In this document: in pieces, positions 1 through 8,233 of the stretch
How the letters are laid out: the number at the start of each line of letters is the position of its first letter
Position numbering within the stretch: the first letter of the stretch is position 1
Origin: Acinetobacter parvus DSM 16617 = CIP 108168
GTDB taxonomy: Bacteria; Pseudomonadota; Gammaproteobacteria; Pseudomonadales; Moraxellaceae
Direction of reading: 5' to 3'
DNA: 64,000 nucleotides
Assembly (NCBI RefSeq): GCF_000368025.1
Contig: NZ_KB849211.1
Span: 123,907 to 187,906 of the forward strand
Notes under the pieces: generated by a model
What the model was told of the DNA's origin: nothing
Seen by the model: the letters and a program-made list of their open reading frames with translations, nothing else
The model's database searches: none
Program-made: the position numbers and the translations under genes

Positions 1-699
1 ATCAAATAGGTCGGCGTAAAGTCCGACGTTTAATGCGCTTGATGGGAATACATGCCTTGTATCCAAAACCCAATACCAGTAAGCCTAATCTTGCACACCG
101 TATTTTCCCATATCTGTTGAAAAACATGGTCATCGATCACTCTAATCAAGTCTGGTGTACAGATATCACGTACATTCCTATGGCTAAAGGCTTTGTCTAT
201 TTGTGTGCAGTTATAGATTGGCATAGTCGTAAAGTACTGGCTCATCGTGTATCGATCAGTATGGAAACAGACTTTTGCATAGATGCGTTGCAAGAAGCAA
301 TTGTGAAATATGGTTGTCCTGAGGTGTTTAATACAGACCAAGGCAGTCAATTCACAAGCGAGGCATTTTTGAATGAGTTAAAATTGCGAAATATCCGTAT
401 CAGTATGGATGGGAAAGGACGGTGGAGAGATAATGTGATGATTGAGCGGTTATGGCGCAGCTTGAAGCATGAGGAAGTCTATTTGAAGGCTTACGATACG
501 GTTAAACAAGCGAAACAATCAATTGCTGAATATTTGGATTTTTATAACATGATACGTCCTCATTCAAGTTTGAATAAGGCAACACCAAATGAATTTTATG
601 ATCAACATTTACTAAAAGTAATGGCAGCATGATTTAAATATTTAGAGCGGATTTATCACTTATAAAACTGAATTGAGTGGTCTAATTAACGGAACCACA
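1..699 (+). mobile_element. IS3-family insertion sequence, 3' part
   Basis: The window opens inside an IS3-family element. It holds the DDE transposase reading frame followed by a short non-coding tail. I place the right end near 699, where the sequence finishes in GGAACCACA; the reverse complement begins TGTGGTTCCG, consistent with the TG...CA termini of IS3 elements. The left end, orfA and any target duplication lie outside the window, so the exact boundary is approximate. Confidence 0.75.
3..632 (+). CDS. IS3-family transposase OrfB (5' truncated by window)
   Basis: This is the catalytic OrfB half of an IS3-type transposase, which cuts and joins element ends in the cytoplasm. The frame is open from base 3, so the visible 209 residues lack the N-terminus; the first ATG at 33 is internal. 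The rve integrase core is clear: WCTDIT carries the first Asp, FNTDQGSQFTS the second, and the RWRDNVMIERLWRSLK stretch the catalytic Glu. The GRRKVRRLMRLMGIHALY segment before the core is the usual HTH_21-like region of OrfB. The C-terminus looks complete, ending RPHSSLNKATPNEFYDQ and a short tail. In IS3 elements OrfB is normally made as an OrfAB fusion by -1 frameshifting, which cannot be checked here. Confidence 0.9.
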   Translation, partial: QIGRRKVRRLMRLMGIHALYPKPNTSKPNLAHRIFPYLLKNMVIDHSNQVWCTDITYIPMAKGFVYLCAVIDWHSRKVLAHRVSISMETDFCIDALQEAIVKYGCPEVFNTDQGSQFTSEAFLNELKLRNIRISMDGKGRWRDNVMIERLWRSLKHEEVYLKAYDTVKQAKQSIAEYLDFYNMIRPHSSLNKATPNEFYDQHLLKVMAA

Positions 700-768
700 T
701 CACTGATTTAGAAAATATCAAAATCTATCAAAAGAGCAAAAGCTGCAAAATCTAATCAATACCCAATC

Positions 769-801
769 AAAAAACATCCAGCTTAGAGCTGGATGTTTTT
801 T
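769..801 (-). terminator. Rho-independent terminator of ftsY
   Basis: A hairpin with stem CATCCAGC/GCTGGATG and a 5-base loop is flanked by A6 on the left and T6 on the right, so it can act in both directions. It lies 26 bases beyond the ftsY stop codon on the minus strand and also insulates ftsY from the IS element. Confidence 0.8.
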
Positions 802-826
802 ATGCATGATAAAGACCAAACATTCT

Positions 827-1948
827 CTATTTATCCGTCTCAAACAACGCTGCAACGAAAGACTTAGCCGAGAAAGGACGTAAGTCATCAATCTTCTCAC
901 CCACACCAATATAGCGAATTGGCACATGAGTACGGCTTGCGATATTGAATAACACACCACCTTTGGCTGTACCATCCAGCTTAGTAATGGTAATACCAGT
1001 TAAACCCACTGCTTCGTCAAAGAGTTGAACCTGATTAATGGCATTTTGACCTGTACCTGCATCTACAATCAGCATGATCTCATGTGGTGCAGTTGCGTCA
1101 ATCTTCTGCATAACACGTTTAACTTTTTTCAGCTCTTCCATGAGGTTGGCCTTATTTTGTAAACGCCCTGCGGTGTCGGCAATCAGTACATCAATGCCTT
1201 TGGCACGCGCACTTTCAAATGCATCAAAAATTACTGAAGCACTGTCAGCACCATGTCCTTGAGCCACTACAGGAATGTCATTACGCTCACCCCAGATCTG
1301 TAATTGCTCAGTCGCTGCTGCACGGAACGTATCACCTGCGGCGAGCATGACTTTCTTGCCCTCACCCTGCAAACGCTTGGCAAGTTTACCAATGGTCGTG
1401 GTTTTACCCACACCGTTGACACCCACCATCAAAATCACATAAGGCGATTTATTCGGGTCAATATGTAAGGGCTTTACGCGTGGCGCAAGTAAGGCAACCA
1501 GTTCTTCCTGTAGTGCTTTATACAATGCATGTGAATAAATCAGGTCACCACGTGCGGTTCTTTCAGTCAAATTGGCGATAATGGTTTTGGTCGCATCAAC
1601 ACCAATGTCTGCAACCAGTAACTGCTCTTCGACCTCTTCCAGCAGTTCATCATCAATTTCTTTACCGCCGATCAGGATATTGACCATACCATCAGTAAAG
1701 CTACGGCGGGTTTTGGTCAGGCCATCTTTCATACGACCAAAGAAACCAGCAGATTTTGTGTCATCCTGCTCAAAGACTGGCGTTGATGGTTGTTCTACAG
1801 GCGTGGGTGCAGATGTTGCAACTGTGGTTTTTACAACTGGTTCAATAATGGGAATATCGACAGCAGGTAAACTCGGCAATGTGACATCATCATCACCGAT
1901 GTCAGCATCTATCAAGAATTTATTTTGCACATTCGATTGCTGTTGCAT
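827..1948 (-). CDS. ftsY: Signal recognition particle receptor FtsY
   Basis: FtsY is the membrane-associated SRP receptor GTPase that docks ribosome-nascent-chain/SRP complexes at the Sec translocon. The 373-residue product has an acidic, low-complexity N-terminal region (about 1-75), an N domain, and the G domain. Visible G motifs are GVNGVGKTTTIGKLAKRL (P loop), DTFRAAATEQL, DTAGRLQNKANLMEELKK and TKLDGTAKGGVLFNI. Length fits a FtsY with a short A domain. The start is supported by AAGGA 6 bases before the ATG. Its RNA partner, the SRP RNA, is encoded in the same window near 43.5 kb. Confidence 0.97.
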   Translation of the reverse strand: MQQQSNVQNKFLIDADIGDDDVTLPSLPAVDIPIIEPVVKTTVATSAPTPVEQPSTPVFEQDDTKSAGFFGRMKDGLTKTRRSFTDGMVNILIGGKEIDDELLEEVEEQLLVADIGVDATKTIIANLTERTARGDLIYSHALYKALQEELVALLAPRVKPLHIDPNKSPYVILMVGVNGVGKTTTIGKLAKRLQGEGKKVMLAAGDTFRAAATEQLQIWGERNDIPVVAQGHGADSASVIFDAFESARAKGIDVLIADTAGRLQNKANLMEELKKVKRVMQKIDATAPHEIMLIVDAGTGQNAINQVQLFDEAVGLTGITITKLDGTAKGGVLFNIASRTHVPIRYIGVGEKIDDLRPFSAKSFVAALFETDK

Positions 1949-2067
1949 GTCGATTCCTTGAGAATAAAGCAGCTTTTTAAAAAGATTGATAGTCTAGCAC
2001 AAATTGTTTTCTTTTTCCCGACTGAGCCAAACCATTCATTTATAAATGAAAATGATTCGATTAAAAC

Positions 2068-2397
2068 TTACTCATCCTCTTGTTTCATTGCTGGATATTG
2101 TTTAATACGGTTTGATTCAAATTGATAGGCATTCAAAAGCTTTAGGTAGTCTACGCGGCGAATACTGGAATGTCTTAAAACAGCTATCGCCATATGCTGT
2201 GTTCTGGGATGGCTGGCTTGTTGTGAAAAATAAATCACCTGTTGATATTGCATTATATTGACAGGGCGTTGTAAGGCATTATAGGCAACGATAAAAATTG
2301 AAAAAAGTATTATCGCGACCAGAATATTACAAAATTGATCGACTTTTGTCCCAAACCGAGACTTTAAAACCTGATGTTTAGAAAATAAAGACAACAT
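2068..2397 (-). CDS. Small single-pass membrane protein, unknown function
   Basis: This 109-residue protein is not one I recognise. It has a basic N-terminus, one hydrophobic segment at about residues 24-42 (ILVAIILFSIFIVAYNAL), and a hydrophilic C-terminal half of about 65 residues. A good ribosome site (GAGGTAAGTT directly before the ATG) supports the start. It sits 119 bases upstream of ftsY on the same strand and may be cotranscribed with it, although nothing links the functions. The topology suggests an N-in inner membrane anchor with a small soluble periplasmic domain. Confidence 0.6.
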   Translation of the reverse strand: MLSLFSKHQVLKSRFGTKVDQFCNILVAIILFSIFIVAYNALQRPVNIMQYQQVIYFSQQASHPRTQHMAIAVLRHSSIRRVDYLKLLNAYQFESNRIKQYPAMKQEDE

Positions 2398-2504
2398 AAC
2401 TTACCTCAAAGCTATGAAGTAGTGTATGTGTCTGGTTCATTAAGGACAAGCCTAACGTTCAATAAGTCACAATGAAACAACTTATTGAACGTCCAGAAAC
2501 TTTA

Positions 2505-2867
2505 TCAATAATTAACCAAGGTACGGACAAAAGCGAAATATAAAATAAAAGCGATGATCACCAAGGTAATAAAAATTGCAAACATCCCTACACCACTCTC
2601 TGCATCGGCTGGGTGCAATTCATCATCATCGGCAATATTTTTTAGCTCGCCGTCATAAATCTTATAAAAGCGGTCCTTTTGTTCAGGGCTTAAATGGCTG
2701 GCAAAATCGTAGACACGCTTGCGCTGGGCCAAGCAATAATCACCGAGATGAATTTCCTGATGGAAAATGGCTTCATCCAGTAATTTACGATGATGATGAG
2801 CCAAAGTAATAATCTGGCTCTCTAATGGTGGAACATCAATGCTTACACCATCAATTACATTTGACAT
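2505..2867 (-). CDS. C-tail-anchored hypothetical protein
   Basis: I choose the inner ATG at 2867 because AGGAG lies 6 bases upstream of it; a start at 2924 would add 19 basic residues with no ribosome site. The resulting 120-residue protein has a soluble His-rich N-terminal part (an HHH and several further His), an acidic linker (ADDDELHPADAES) and a single C-terminal transmembrane helix, FAIFITLVIIAFILYFAFV, close to the end. This is the layout of a tail-anchored inner-membrane protein. The family is unknown to me. The long AT-rich stretch upstream (2868-3094) separates it from the divergent SEL1-like gene. Confidence 0.65.
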   Translation of the reverse strand: MSNVIDGVSIDVPPLESQIITLAHHHRKLLDEAIFHQEIHLGDYCLAQRKRVYDFASHLSPEQKDRFYKIYDGELKNIADDDELHPADAESGVGMFAIFITLVIIAFILYFAFVRTLVNY

Positions 2868-3094
2868 ATTGTTCTCCTTTTCTCTTATTCTCACTTTGAT
2901 TTTACTTAAAATTATTTTCGACAAATGTTTAATCGTGTAAGCTTTTATTTACGAAATGACACGCAATATATTTGACAATTCAATCAATTTTGTCATAATA
3001 ATTTAACAATTTAAAGTTAAAGTAGCTTAAATTCAAAGTAAAGTTTCTTTGAATAGAATTTGCGGTAATCATAATTAAAATAAGGAGTTATTAT

Positions 3095-3328
3095 ATGATT
3101 CAACACTTTACACACCATGAACTAGAGCATGTATATGCTAATGCGGTAAATACAATTCAATCACAAAAAAACTTTCAGGATGCAGTGAAAGAGCTTGAAG
3201 AAGTAGCGAAAGCAGGTCACGGCAAAGCGGCATTATTTTTGGCAGAGTTGTATTATCAAGGCTTCCGAGTCGAACGTGACTCATTGAAAGCACAGTATTG
3301 GCAGAAGATGGCAACCCTACAAGCATAA
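3095..3328 (+). CDS. Short SEL1-like repeat protein
   Basis: This 77-residue protein appears to hold about one and a half SEL1/TPR-like helical hairpins. The segment AKAGHGKAALFLAELYYQGF followed by ERDSLKAQYWQKMA matches the repeat pattern A-x-x-G-x-x-x-A-x-x-x-L-x-x-x-Y-x-x-G. Such repeats usually mediate protein-protein contacts. There is no signal peptide, so it is probably cytoplasmic. AAGGAG lies 8 bases before the ATG, which fixes the start. It is much shorter than typical SEL1 proteins and seems to be a stand-alone adaptor rather than a fragment, because both ends are clean. Confidence 0.7.
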   Translation: MIQHFTHHELEHVYANAVNTIQSQKNFQDAVKELEEVAKAGHGKAALFLAELYYQGFRVERDSLKAQYWQKMATLQA

Positions 3329-3348
3329 AGAAACGTCCTTGCGCTACA

Positions 3349-3388
3349 TCAAAGCTTTAATCGCTTTGATCTGCTCAGGTGGCGTTTT
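3349..3388 (+). terminator. Probable terminator after the SEL1-like gene
   Basis: ATCAAAGC/GCTTTGAT form a perfect 8-bp stem around a 7-base loop. A run of six T follows about 20 bases later and can close a larger structure with the AAACG before the stem. The arrangement is less compact than a textbook terminator. Confidence 0.45.
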
Positions 3389-3626
3389 TTAATGCCTGCG
3401 CAAAATCCGTTCCTATCTTTTTATCCTATATCACCGTTCTTCACTCCACATTCCATTTATCTTACACAGGTCAAAGTGTTAATCGCATCAAAGTATCAAT
3501 CACTTTATTTTGCATTTTCTTAATACATACAATATTTGCTTACGATTTAGATGAATTATTTAAACATAAATGACATCTAAATTTCTTATAATAAAACATA
3601 AGTTTAAATAAGATCAGTTTAATAAT

Positions 3627-4004
3627 ATGTATCGGTTTAACCACTTTCAACCAGTATCACGTGAGTTGATGATTAAGATTTCAATTCTAAAAACAATAAT
3701 GTATTGCGGTGTTCTTTGGGGTTTATATCATCAAGGCTGGGCAATCAAATCTGATCACGACGGTCATGTCTTTCCTTTCTGGCTGAACGGTGTTCAGGCA
3801 CATCGTTATGCCAAGGCGCATTGGAAAAATTACACACCACGAAAAATTACACCAAAAGATTTTCATGAATCTTTATTGCCAACCCTAACCCGCCTACAAG
3901 TTGAGCCTGCTTTATTTAACTCGTCACATCGCAAATTCAAGCTTTCAACACAGCAAATGCAGCATTTCTTTTTTATGCAGCATCAATCTGTAGCGACTGC
4001 CTAA
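3627..4004 (+). CDS. DUF2750-like protein
   Basis: The 125-residue product resembles the DUF2750 family through the block GHVFPFWLNGVQAHRYAKAH followed by YTPRKITPKDFHESLLPTL; family members typically read VFPFW, then a short acidic helix, then xxIxLDDFxxxWLP. Biochemical function is unknown for the family. The protein is soluble with no signal peptide. The start is uncertain: ATG 3627 has little ribosome site, and ATG 3669 (14 codons later) follows GTGAG and gives a 111-residue protein beginning MIKIS. It precedes a CBS-domain gene by 137 bases on the same strand. Confidence 0.65.
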   Translation: MYRFNHFQPVSRELMIKISILKTIMYCGVLWGLYHQGWAIKSDHDGHVFPFWLNGVQAHRYAKAHWKNYTPRKITPKDFHESLLPTLTRLQVEPALFNSSHRKFKLSTQQMQHFFFMQHQSVATA

Positions 4005-4141
4005 AGTTTCCATTGTTACAGTGATGACTTTTTAAACATTCATGAGAAAAAGTTATCATTGTGGCTCAATTAGCACTTTGCAATTAAAACAAATACCGTT
4101 AAGTTAAATGAAAATGACAATACAACACAGGTGGATAAACA

Positions 4142-4573
4142 ATGACAATCGTTGCTCAAGTCATCAAGAATAAAGCAGTACAATCAATTTTTACAATCTC
4201 ACCAAATGCGACTGTACTTGAAGCAATTAAAATTATGGCAGACAAAGGTGTGGGGGCACTGGTGGTTGCAGAAGATGAAAAAGTGGTTGGAATTTTCTCT
4301 GAACGTGACTATACCCGTAAGATTGCCTTGATGGAACGGACATCAGAAAGCACTCTAGTCTCGGACATTATGACATCCAAGGTCATTTCAGTCAGCCTAA
4401 ACCATACGGTAGAGGAATGTCTACAGCTCATGACCGATCGCCATTTACGTCATTTACCTGTACTGGATCAAGAAAAGCTGGTGGGTTTTATCTCAATTGG
4501 TGACTTGGTTAAAGCAGCAATGGAAGATCAACGCATCCTGATTGAACAGCTTCAACAATATATCTCTGGTTAA
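4142..4573 (+). CDS. Tandem CBS-domain protein
   Basis: The 143-residue protein is made of two CBS motifs, roughly residues 8-65 and 75-133, forming one Bateman module. Such modules bind adenosine nucleotides or NAD and report energy or redox state. Typical signatures are visible: VLEAIKIMADKGVGALVV and VGIFSERDYTRKI in the first, and ECLQLMTDRHLRHLPVLD and LVGFISIGDLVKA in the second. There is no catalytic or membrane domain, so any effect must be through a partner. GGTGG and a 6-base spacer precede the ATG. A strong terminator follows, so it is probably transcribed alone or with the upstream DUF2750 gene. Confidence 0.9.
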   Translation: MTIVAQVIKNKAVQSIFTISPNATVLEAIKIMADKGVGALVVAEDEKVVGIFSERDYTRKIALMERTSESTLVSDIMTSKVISVSLNHTVEECLQLMTDRHLRHLPVLDQEKLVGFISIGDLVKAAMEDQRILIEQLQQYISG

Positions 4574-4590
4574 TTCTATAAAAATAAAAA

Positions 4591-4619
4591 AACAGGGCAA
4601 TTCACTGCCCTGTTTTTTT
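4591..4619. terminator. Bidirectional terminator between CBS gene and argD
   Basis: ACAGGGCA/TGCCCTGT stem with a 6-base loop, A-rich on the left and T8 on the right. It serves the two convergent genes on either side. Confidence 0.85.
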
Positions 4620-4636
4620 ATTTTAAAAACCTAAAA

Positions 4637-5851
4637 CTATGCTTTTAGAAAGTTCTGGATTGCAGGAACAAGACGTTGCAACAACTCATCTGCCTGAGCT
4701 TGAGTCATGTTGAGTGGCGGTAACAAACGAACCACGGAACCAGCCGTGACATTGATAATCAATTTATATTGATCACGGGCAATCGCAACCAGTTCAGCAC
4801 AGTCTTTTGGTAGTTGAATACCAATCATCATACCAAAACCACGCACCTGTACATTGTAACCAGCCAATTGCGCTTTGAGTTGATCCACGATATAGGCACC
4901 GACAGTAGCAGCATTTGCAACCGCATTTTCTTTTTCAAGTGTATCCAGTACTGTATATACCACTCGCGAGCCCAACACTGTGCCACCATAGGTTGAACCG
5001 TGGCTGCCTGCACCCAGTAAACCGACCGCTTTACCCTGGGTCATCACCGCCCCAATTGGGAAACCATTGCCCAAACCTTTGGCTGTAGTCATCACATCAG
5101 GAACAATACTAGTATGTTGATAGGCAAAGTATTTACCTGTACGCCCATTTCCAGTCTGGATTTCATCCAGCATCATCAACCAGTTATGCTGGTTACATAA
5201 AGCACGGACTTCTTCCAGATAGCTAAAGCCTTGTGGTGCAGTATTGACTCCACCCTCACCCTGAATGGGTTCAATCAGGATTGCAACAATATCAGGATGA
5301 TGGATTGCCGCTTCCTGAATCGCTTCCACATCCCCAAATGGCACACGGATAAAGCCCTGAACTAACGGCGCAAAGCCCTCCTGAACCTTTTTATTGCCTG
5401 TCGCAGACAAGGTTGCCAAGGTACGACCATGGAAAGACTGTTCAGCAACCAAAATTTTTGGATTGACAATCCCTTGTTGCGCACCAAATTTACGGGCAAT
5501 TTTAATTGCGCCTTCATTTGACTCAGCACCGCTATTGGAGAAAAAGATCTCTTCCATTCCAGAAACTTCAGCCAATTTCTGGGCAGCGGCGGTTTGCCAA
5601 GGAATTTCAAATAAGTTACTGGTATGAATCAAGGTTGCGGCCTGTTCAGCAATCGCTTCCGCTATCACAGGATGAGCATGACCCAATCCACATACGGCAA
5701 TCCCAGTCAAGGCATCTAAATATTCTGTCCCATCCGCCGTATATAGATACGCCCCTCGTCCTCGTACAAAGCTGATCGCCTGGCGACCATAAGTTGCCAT
5801 AAGGTGTGTTGGTTGATCAGGCTGTACAGGAGCAAGAGTGATATTAGTCAT
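4637..5851 (-). CDS. argD: Acetylornithine/succinylornithine aminotransferase
   Basis: A class III PLP-dependent aminotransferase of 404 residues that interconverts N-acetylglutamate semialdehyde and N-acetylornithine in arginine synthesis. The PLP lysine is in TTAKGLGNGFPIGA; other marks are TGIAVCGLGHAHP, FSNSGAESNEGAIKIAR, the cofactor aspartate in LMMLDEIQTGNGRTGK, and STYGGTVLGSRV. Length fits the family. A catabolic role (AstC-like) cannot be excluded from sequence alone, but no ast genes are nearby. It is divergent from grxD across about 160 bases of AT-rich DNA that must hold both promoters. Confidence 0.9.
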   Translation of the reverse strand: MTNITLAPVQPDQPTHLMATYGRQAISFVRGRGAYLYTADGTEYLDALTGIAVCGLGHAHPVIAEAIAEQAATLIHTSNLFEIPWQTAAAQKLAEVSGMEEIFFSNSGAESNEGAIKIARKFGAQQGIVNPKILVAEQSFHGRTLATLSATGNKKVQEGFAPLVQGFIRVPFGDVEAIQEAAIHHPDIVAILIEPIQGEGGVNTAPQGFSYLEEVRALCNQHNWLMMLDEIQTGNGRTGKYFAYQHTSIVPDVMTTAKGLGNGFPIGAVMTQGKAVGLLGAGSHGSTYGGTVLGSRVVYTVLDTLEKENAVANAATVGAYIVDQLKAQLAGYNVQVRGFGMMIGIQLPKDCAELVAIARDQYKLIINVTAGSVVRLLPPLNMTQAQADELLQRLVPAIQNFLKA

Positions 5852-6015
5852 AACAAACTCAATCTATCATTAGTTGTAGTGTAAAAAAGTTATATAAGCA
5901 AAAACTTGCGTAGATTGAAAGCATAAACTCACATTTATATAAGAAAAATCTTTAACAATAGCTCGTAAACTGTTTTTCAGTATATAATTTGGCAAGATTA
6001 GTTGAGGATCTATCT

Positions 6016-6357
6016 ATGACGGAACAAGCGCGTGATACAGTAGCGTTAATTCGTGATCAAATTGCGAAACACCCTGTTTTACTTTACATGAAAGGCACTC
6101 CCCAATTCCCGCAATGTGGTTTTTCTGCGCGTGCAGTAGAAGCACTTAGCCAAATTGGTCGTCCATTTGCCTATGTAAATATCTTGGAAAATCAAGATAT
6201 TCGTGCAACTTTACCTCAAATTGCCAACTGGCCTACTTTCCCACAGTTATGGATCAATGGCGAGCTCATTGGCGGTAGCGACATCATGCTTGAAATGTTC
6301 CAGAATGGTGAGTTAAAGCCATTGGTTGAACAGTATAGCCCTGCTCCTGAAGCATAA
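6016..6357 (+). CDS. grxD: Monothiol glutaredoxin Grx4/GrxD
   Basis: A 113-residue CGFS-type glutaredoxin, which binds a bridging [2Fe-2S] cluster with glutathione and hands clusters between assembly machines and targets. Diagnostic features are VLLYMKGTPQFPQCGFSARA with the CGFS active site, the NWPTFPQLWINGELIGGSDI glutathione-binding block, and the IL/EMFQNGEL end. I start at ATG 6016, preceded by TGAGGA, rather than at the upstream TTG 5989, because family members begin close to this point. It works in the same pathway as the isc operon found 42 kb away in this window. Confidence 0.93.
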   Translation: MTEQARDTVALIRDQIAKHPVLLYMKGTPQFPQCGFSARAVEALSQIGRPFAYVNILENQDIRATLPQIANWPTFPQLWINGELIGGSDIMLEMFQNGELKPLVEQYSPAPEA

Positions 6358-6368
6358 GCTAAAAAACG

Positions 6369-6396
6369 AAAGCCAATCAAATGATTGGCTTTTTTA
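6369..6396 (+). terminator. Terminator of grxD
   Basis: AGCCAATC/GATTGGCT stem with a 4-base loop and a following T6 tract, 12 bases past the grxD stop. Confidence 0.85.
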
Positions 6397-6407
6397 TTTG
6401 CCTAAAC

Positions 6408-6731
6408 TTACTGTTCACTAAAACCAACATAGCGGAACATTCCCTCCACACCCAAATCTGCCTTATAGATTTTCATTTCAGGATAGTTTGCCTGCGTCAC
6501 AGTCATAAAAACATTCATGTTTGGATCTTCATGAATTTCATCAACCGATTGTGGCAAAACCGCCTCAAAACGATCAGCAATAAACTCAAAACCTAAATCC
6601 ATTGCCATGAATAATGTATGCTCACACGGCTGAATATATTGTTCTTGCTGCCAATCCAAAACGGCATGTTGGCAAAAAGGGCATAAAATGTTTTGAGTTG
6701 CATCGACAATGTTGATGAGTTGATATGACAT
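6408..6731 (-). CDS. Small protein with a likely zinc-binding knuckle
   Basis: A 107-residue soluble protein of no family I can name. Near its N-terminus it has Cys17-Pro-Phe-Cys20 and, 16 residues later, Cys36-Glu-His38, which together could bind one zinc ion. The remainder is mixed alpha/beta with acidic patches. There are no membrane segments or signal peptide. It is convergent with grxD and divergent from the HD-domain gene. The strong coding character and clean ends suggest a conserved gene rather than a fragment. Confidence 0.65.
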   Translation of the reverse strand: MSYQLINIVDATQNILCPFCQHAVLDWQQEQYIQPCEHTLFMAMDLGFEFIADRFEAVLPQSVDEIHEDPNMNVFMTVTQANYPEMKIYKADLGVEGMFRYVGFSEQ

Positions 6732-6810
6732 AATATTACAGCGTAAAAAATTTGATTCAGTGTAAAAGAATATGATGTATGAATCTATCTTGAATAGAAG
6801 GATTTAGCTT

Positions 6811-7236
6811 ATGGCAACACTTGAACAAGCCATTGCACTGGCAGCACAACAACACGCAGGTCAAGTTGACAAAGCCAATGCCCCTTATATATTACATCCG
6901 TTAAGAGTCATGCTAAATGTTCCAACGATTGAGCATAAAATTGTTGCTGTGCTACATGATGTCTTAGAAGATACTGAGACAAGCATCGAAGATTTACAGG
7001 CGTTGGGATTCCAACCACACATTATCGAGGCAATCGTTGCACTGACCAAACAAAAAGGTGAGTCACGAATACAAGCCGCTCAACGGACCGTACAAAACCC
7101 TTTGGCGCGTGTTGTGAAATTGGCAGATATCAATGACAATATGGACTTGTCTCGGATTTCATCGCCAACAAGCAAAGACTTTGAGCGACTAAACGAATAT
7201 AAACAGGTTCGGGATATTTTGATCCAAAATGTTTAA
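6811..7236 (+). CDS. HD-domain phosphohydrolase, small ppGpp-hydrolase-like
   Basis: The 141-residue protein is a stand-alone HD domain resembling the hydrolase half of RelA/SpoT proteins. Metal ligands are suggested by HAGQVDKANAPYILHPLRVM (first His), VLHDVLEDTE (the HD pair) and VKLADINDNMDLSR (the later Asp, as in the KLADRxxN motif of SpoT). Small alarmone hydrolases of this size remove pyrophosphate from ppGpp, but other nucleotide substrates are possible. AGAAGGA lies upstream of the ATG. The gene precedes a LysR regulator by about 55 bases on the same strand. Confidence 0.8.
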   Translation: MATLEQAIALAAQQHAGQVDKANAPYILHPLRVMLNVPTIEHKIVAVLHDVLEDTETSIEDLQALGFQPHIIEAIVALTKQKGESRIQAAQRTVQNPLARVVKLADINDNMDLSRISSPTSKDFERLNEYKQVRDILIQNV

Positions 7237-7290
7237 CCATCACGTTTATACTGATTTAACTTGCTCACAAAAGCTGGAGTTTATAGCGTA

Positions 7291-8214
7291 ATGCTAACGG
7301 ATTTAGATGATTTTTATTGCTTTGCGCTTGTTGTTGAGCATGGTGGTTTTAGTGCGGCTGAACGCGCAACTGATATTCCTAAATCCAAACTCAGTCGCAG
7401 AGTTTATAACCTAGAGGAACAACTCGGTGTACGTCTCATTCAGCGAAGTTCACGTCATTTTGCTGTAACAGACATTGGTATGGATGTCTATCGTCACGCA
7501 CAAGTCATGATGAATGCAGCCCAAGCTGCACATGATGTCGTGAATCATTTAAGCAGTCAGCCACGTGGTGTTATCAAGGTCAGTGTACCTGTGGATATTG
7601 CCCAGAATCAAATGGCAAAAATATTGCCCGCTTTCCTAAAAAAATATCCAGAAGTCCGTGTGCAGATGATGGTGAGTAACCGCCGTGTGGATGTCATTAA
7701 CGAGGGCATTGATTTGGCATTGCGTGTACGTACCAAACTGGACGATGACCCGAATCTGGTCTTAAGACAATTTGAAGCCATTGAACAACGACTTTTTGCC
7801 AGCCAGGCCTATTTAAATGAATTCGGGCATTTAACCACACCTGAACAACTGTCTGAACATCGTATTATCAGCATGGCTGAAGAACATCTTGACCAGCATT
7901 TTCTACTGTCAGGTCCAGATCATCAGCAACAGAAGAAGATCAAGGTCAACCCTGTGATTATGGGTTCGAACTTGTTGATGCTGGCAGAATTAGCCAGCCA
8001 GAATTGTGGAATTGCCCTATTGCCTGATAGCATTGCTCAGGATTTCATTAAATCTGGTCAATTGGTGAAAGTATTACCAGAATGGACTGCGCCACATGGA
8101 ATCTTCCATGCAGTTTATCCATCACGTCGGGGCTTGCTGCCAGCGGTTCGTGTATTCATCGACTATCTGGTTGAACAACTTACCCTATGTTCCACGATAA
8201 AAAGACCCGATTAA
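7291..8214 (+). CDS. LysR-family transcriptional regulator
   Basis: A 307-residue LysR-type regulator with an N-terminal winged helix-turn-helix (about 1-60; GGFSAAERATDIPKSKLSRR is the recognition region) and a type 2 periplasmic-binding-like effector domain (about 90-295). I take ATG 7291, since family members begin close to the DLDDFYCFALVVEHGGF motif; the open frame starts earlier at TTG 7261. The downstream gene map is convergent and its upstream neighbour encodes an HD hydrolase, so there is no divergent target gene to suggest the regulon. The stop codon lies inside the terminator hairpin. Confidence 0.92.
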   Translation: MLTDLDDFYCFALVVEHGGFSAAERATDIPKSKLSRRVYNLEEQLGVRLIQRSSRHFAVTDIGMDVYRHAQVMMNAAQAAHDVVNHLSSQPRGVIKVSVPVDIAQNQMAKILPAFLKKYPEVRVQMMVSNRRVDVINEGIDLALRVRTKLDDDPNLVLRQFEAIEQRLFASQAYLNEFGHLTTPEQLSEHRIISMAEEHLDQHFLLSGPDHQQQKKIKVNPVIMGSNLLMLAELASQNCGIALLPDSIAQDFIKSGQLVKVLPEWTAPHGIFHAVYPSRRGLLPAVRVFIDYLVEQLTLCSTIKRPD

Positions 8215-8227
8215 TATCGGGCCTTTG
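8199..8227. terminator. Terminator overlapping the LysR stop codon
   Basis: GACCCGAT/ATCGGGCC near-perfect stem with a TAAT loop; the TAA stop at 8212-8214 is in the loop. It sits between convergent genes and has A5 on the left for the minus strand. Confidence 0.6.
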
Positions 8228-8233
8228 CTGCAT

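Noticed and set aside
3379..3573. 64-codon frame after the SEL1-like gene
   Set aside because: It starts inside a probable terminator, has no ribosome site and shows no family pattern; most likely chance.
4814..4996. Antisense frames within argD, cysQ, mfd and other genes
   Set aside because: They lie wholly inside strong genes, lack ribosome sites and show no family features.
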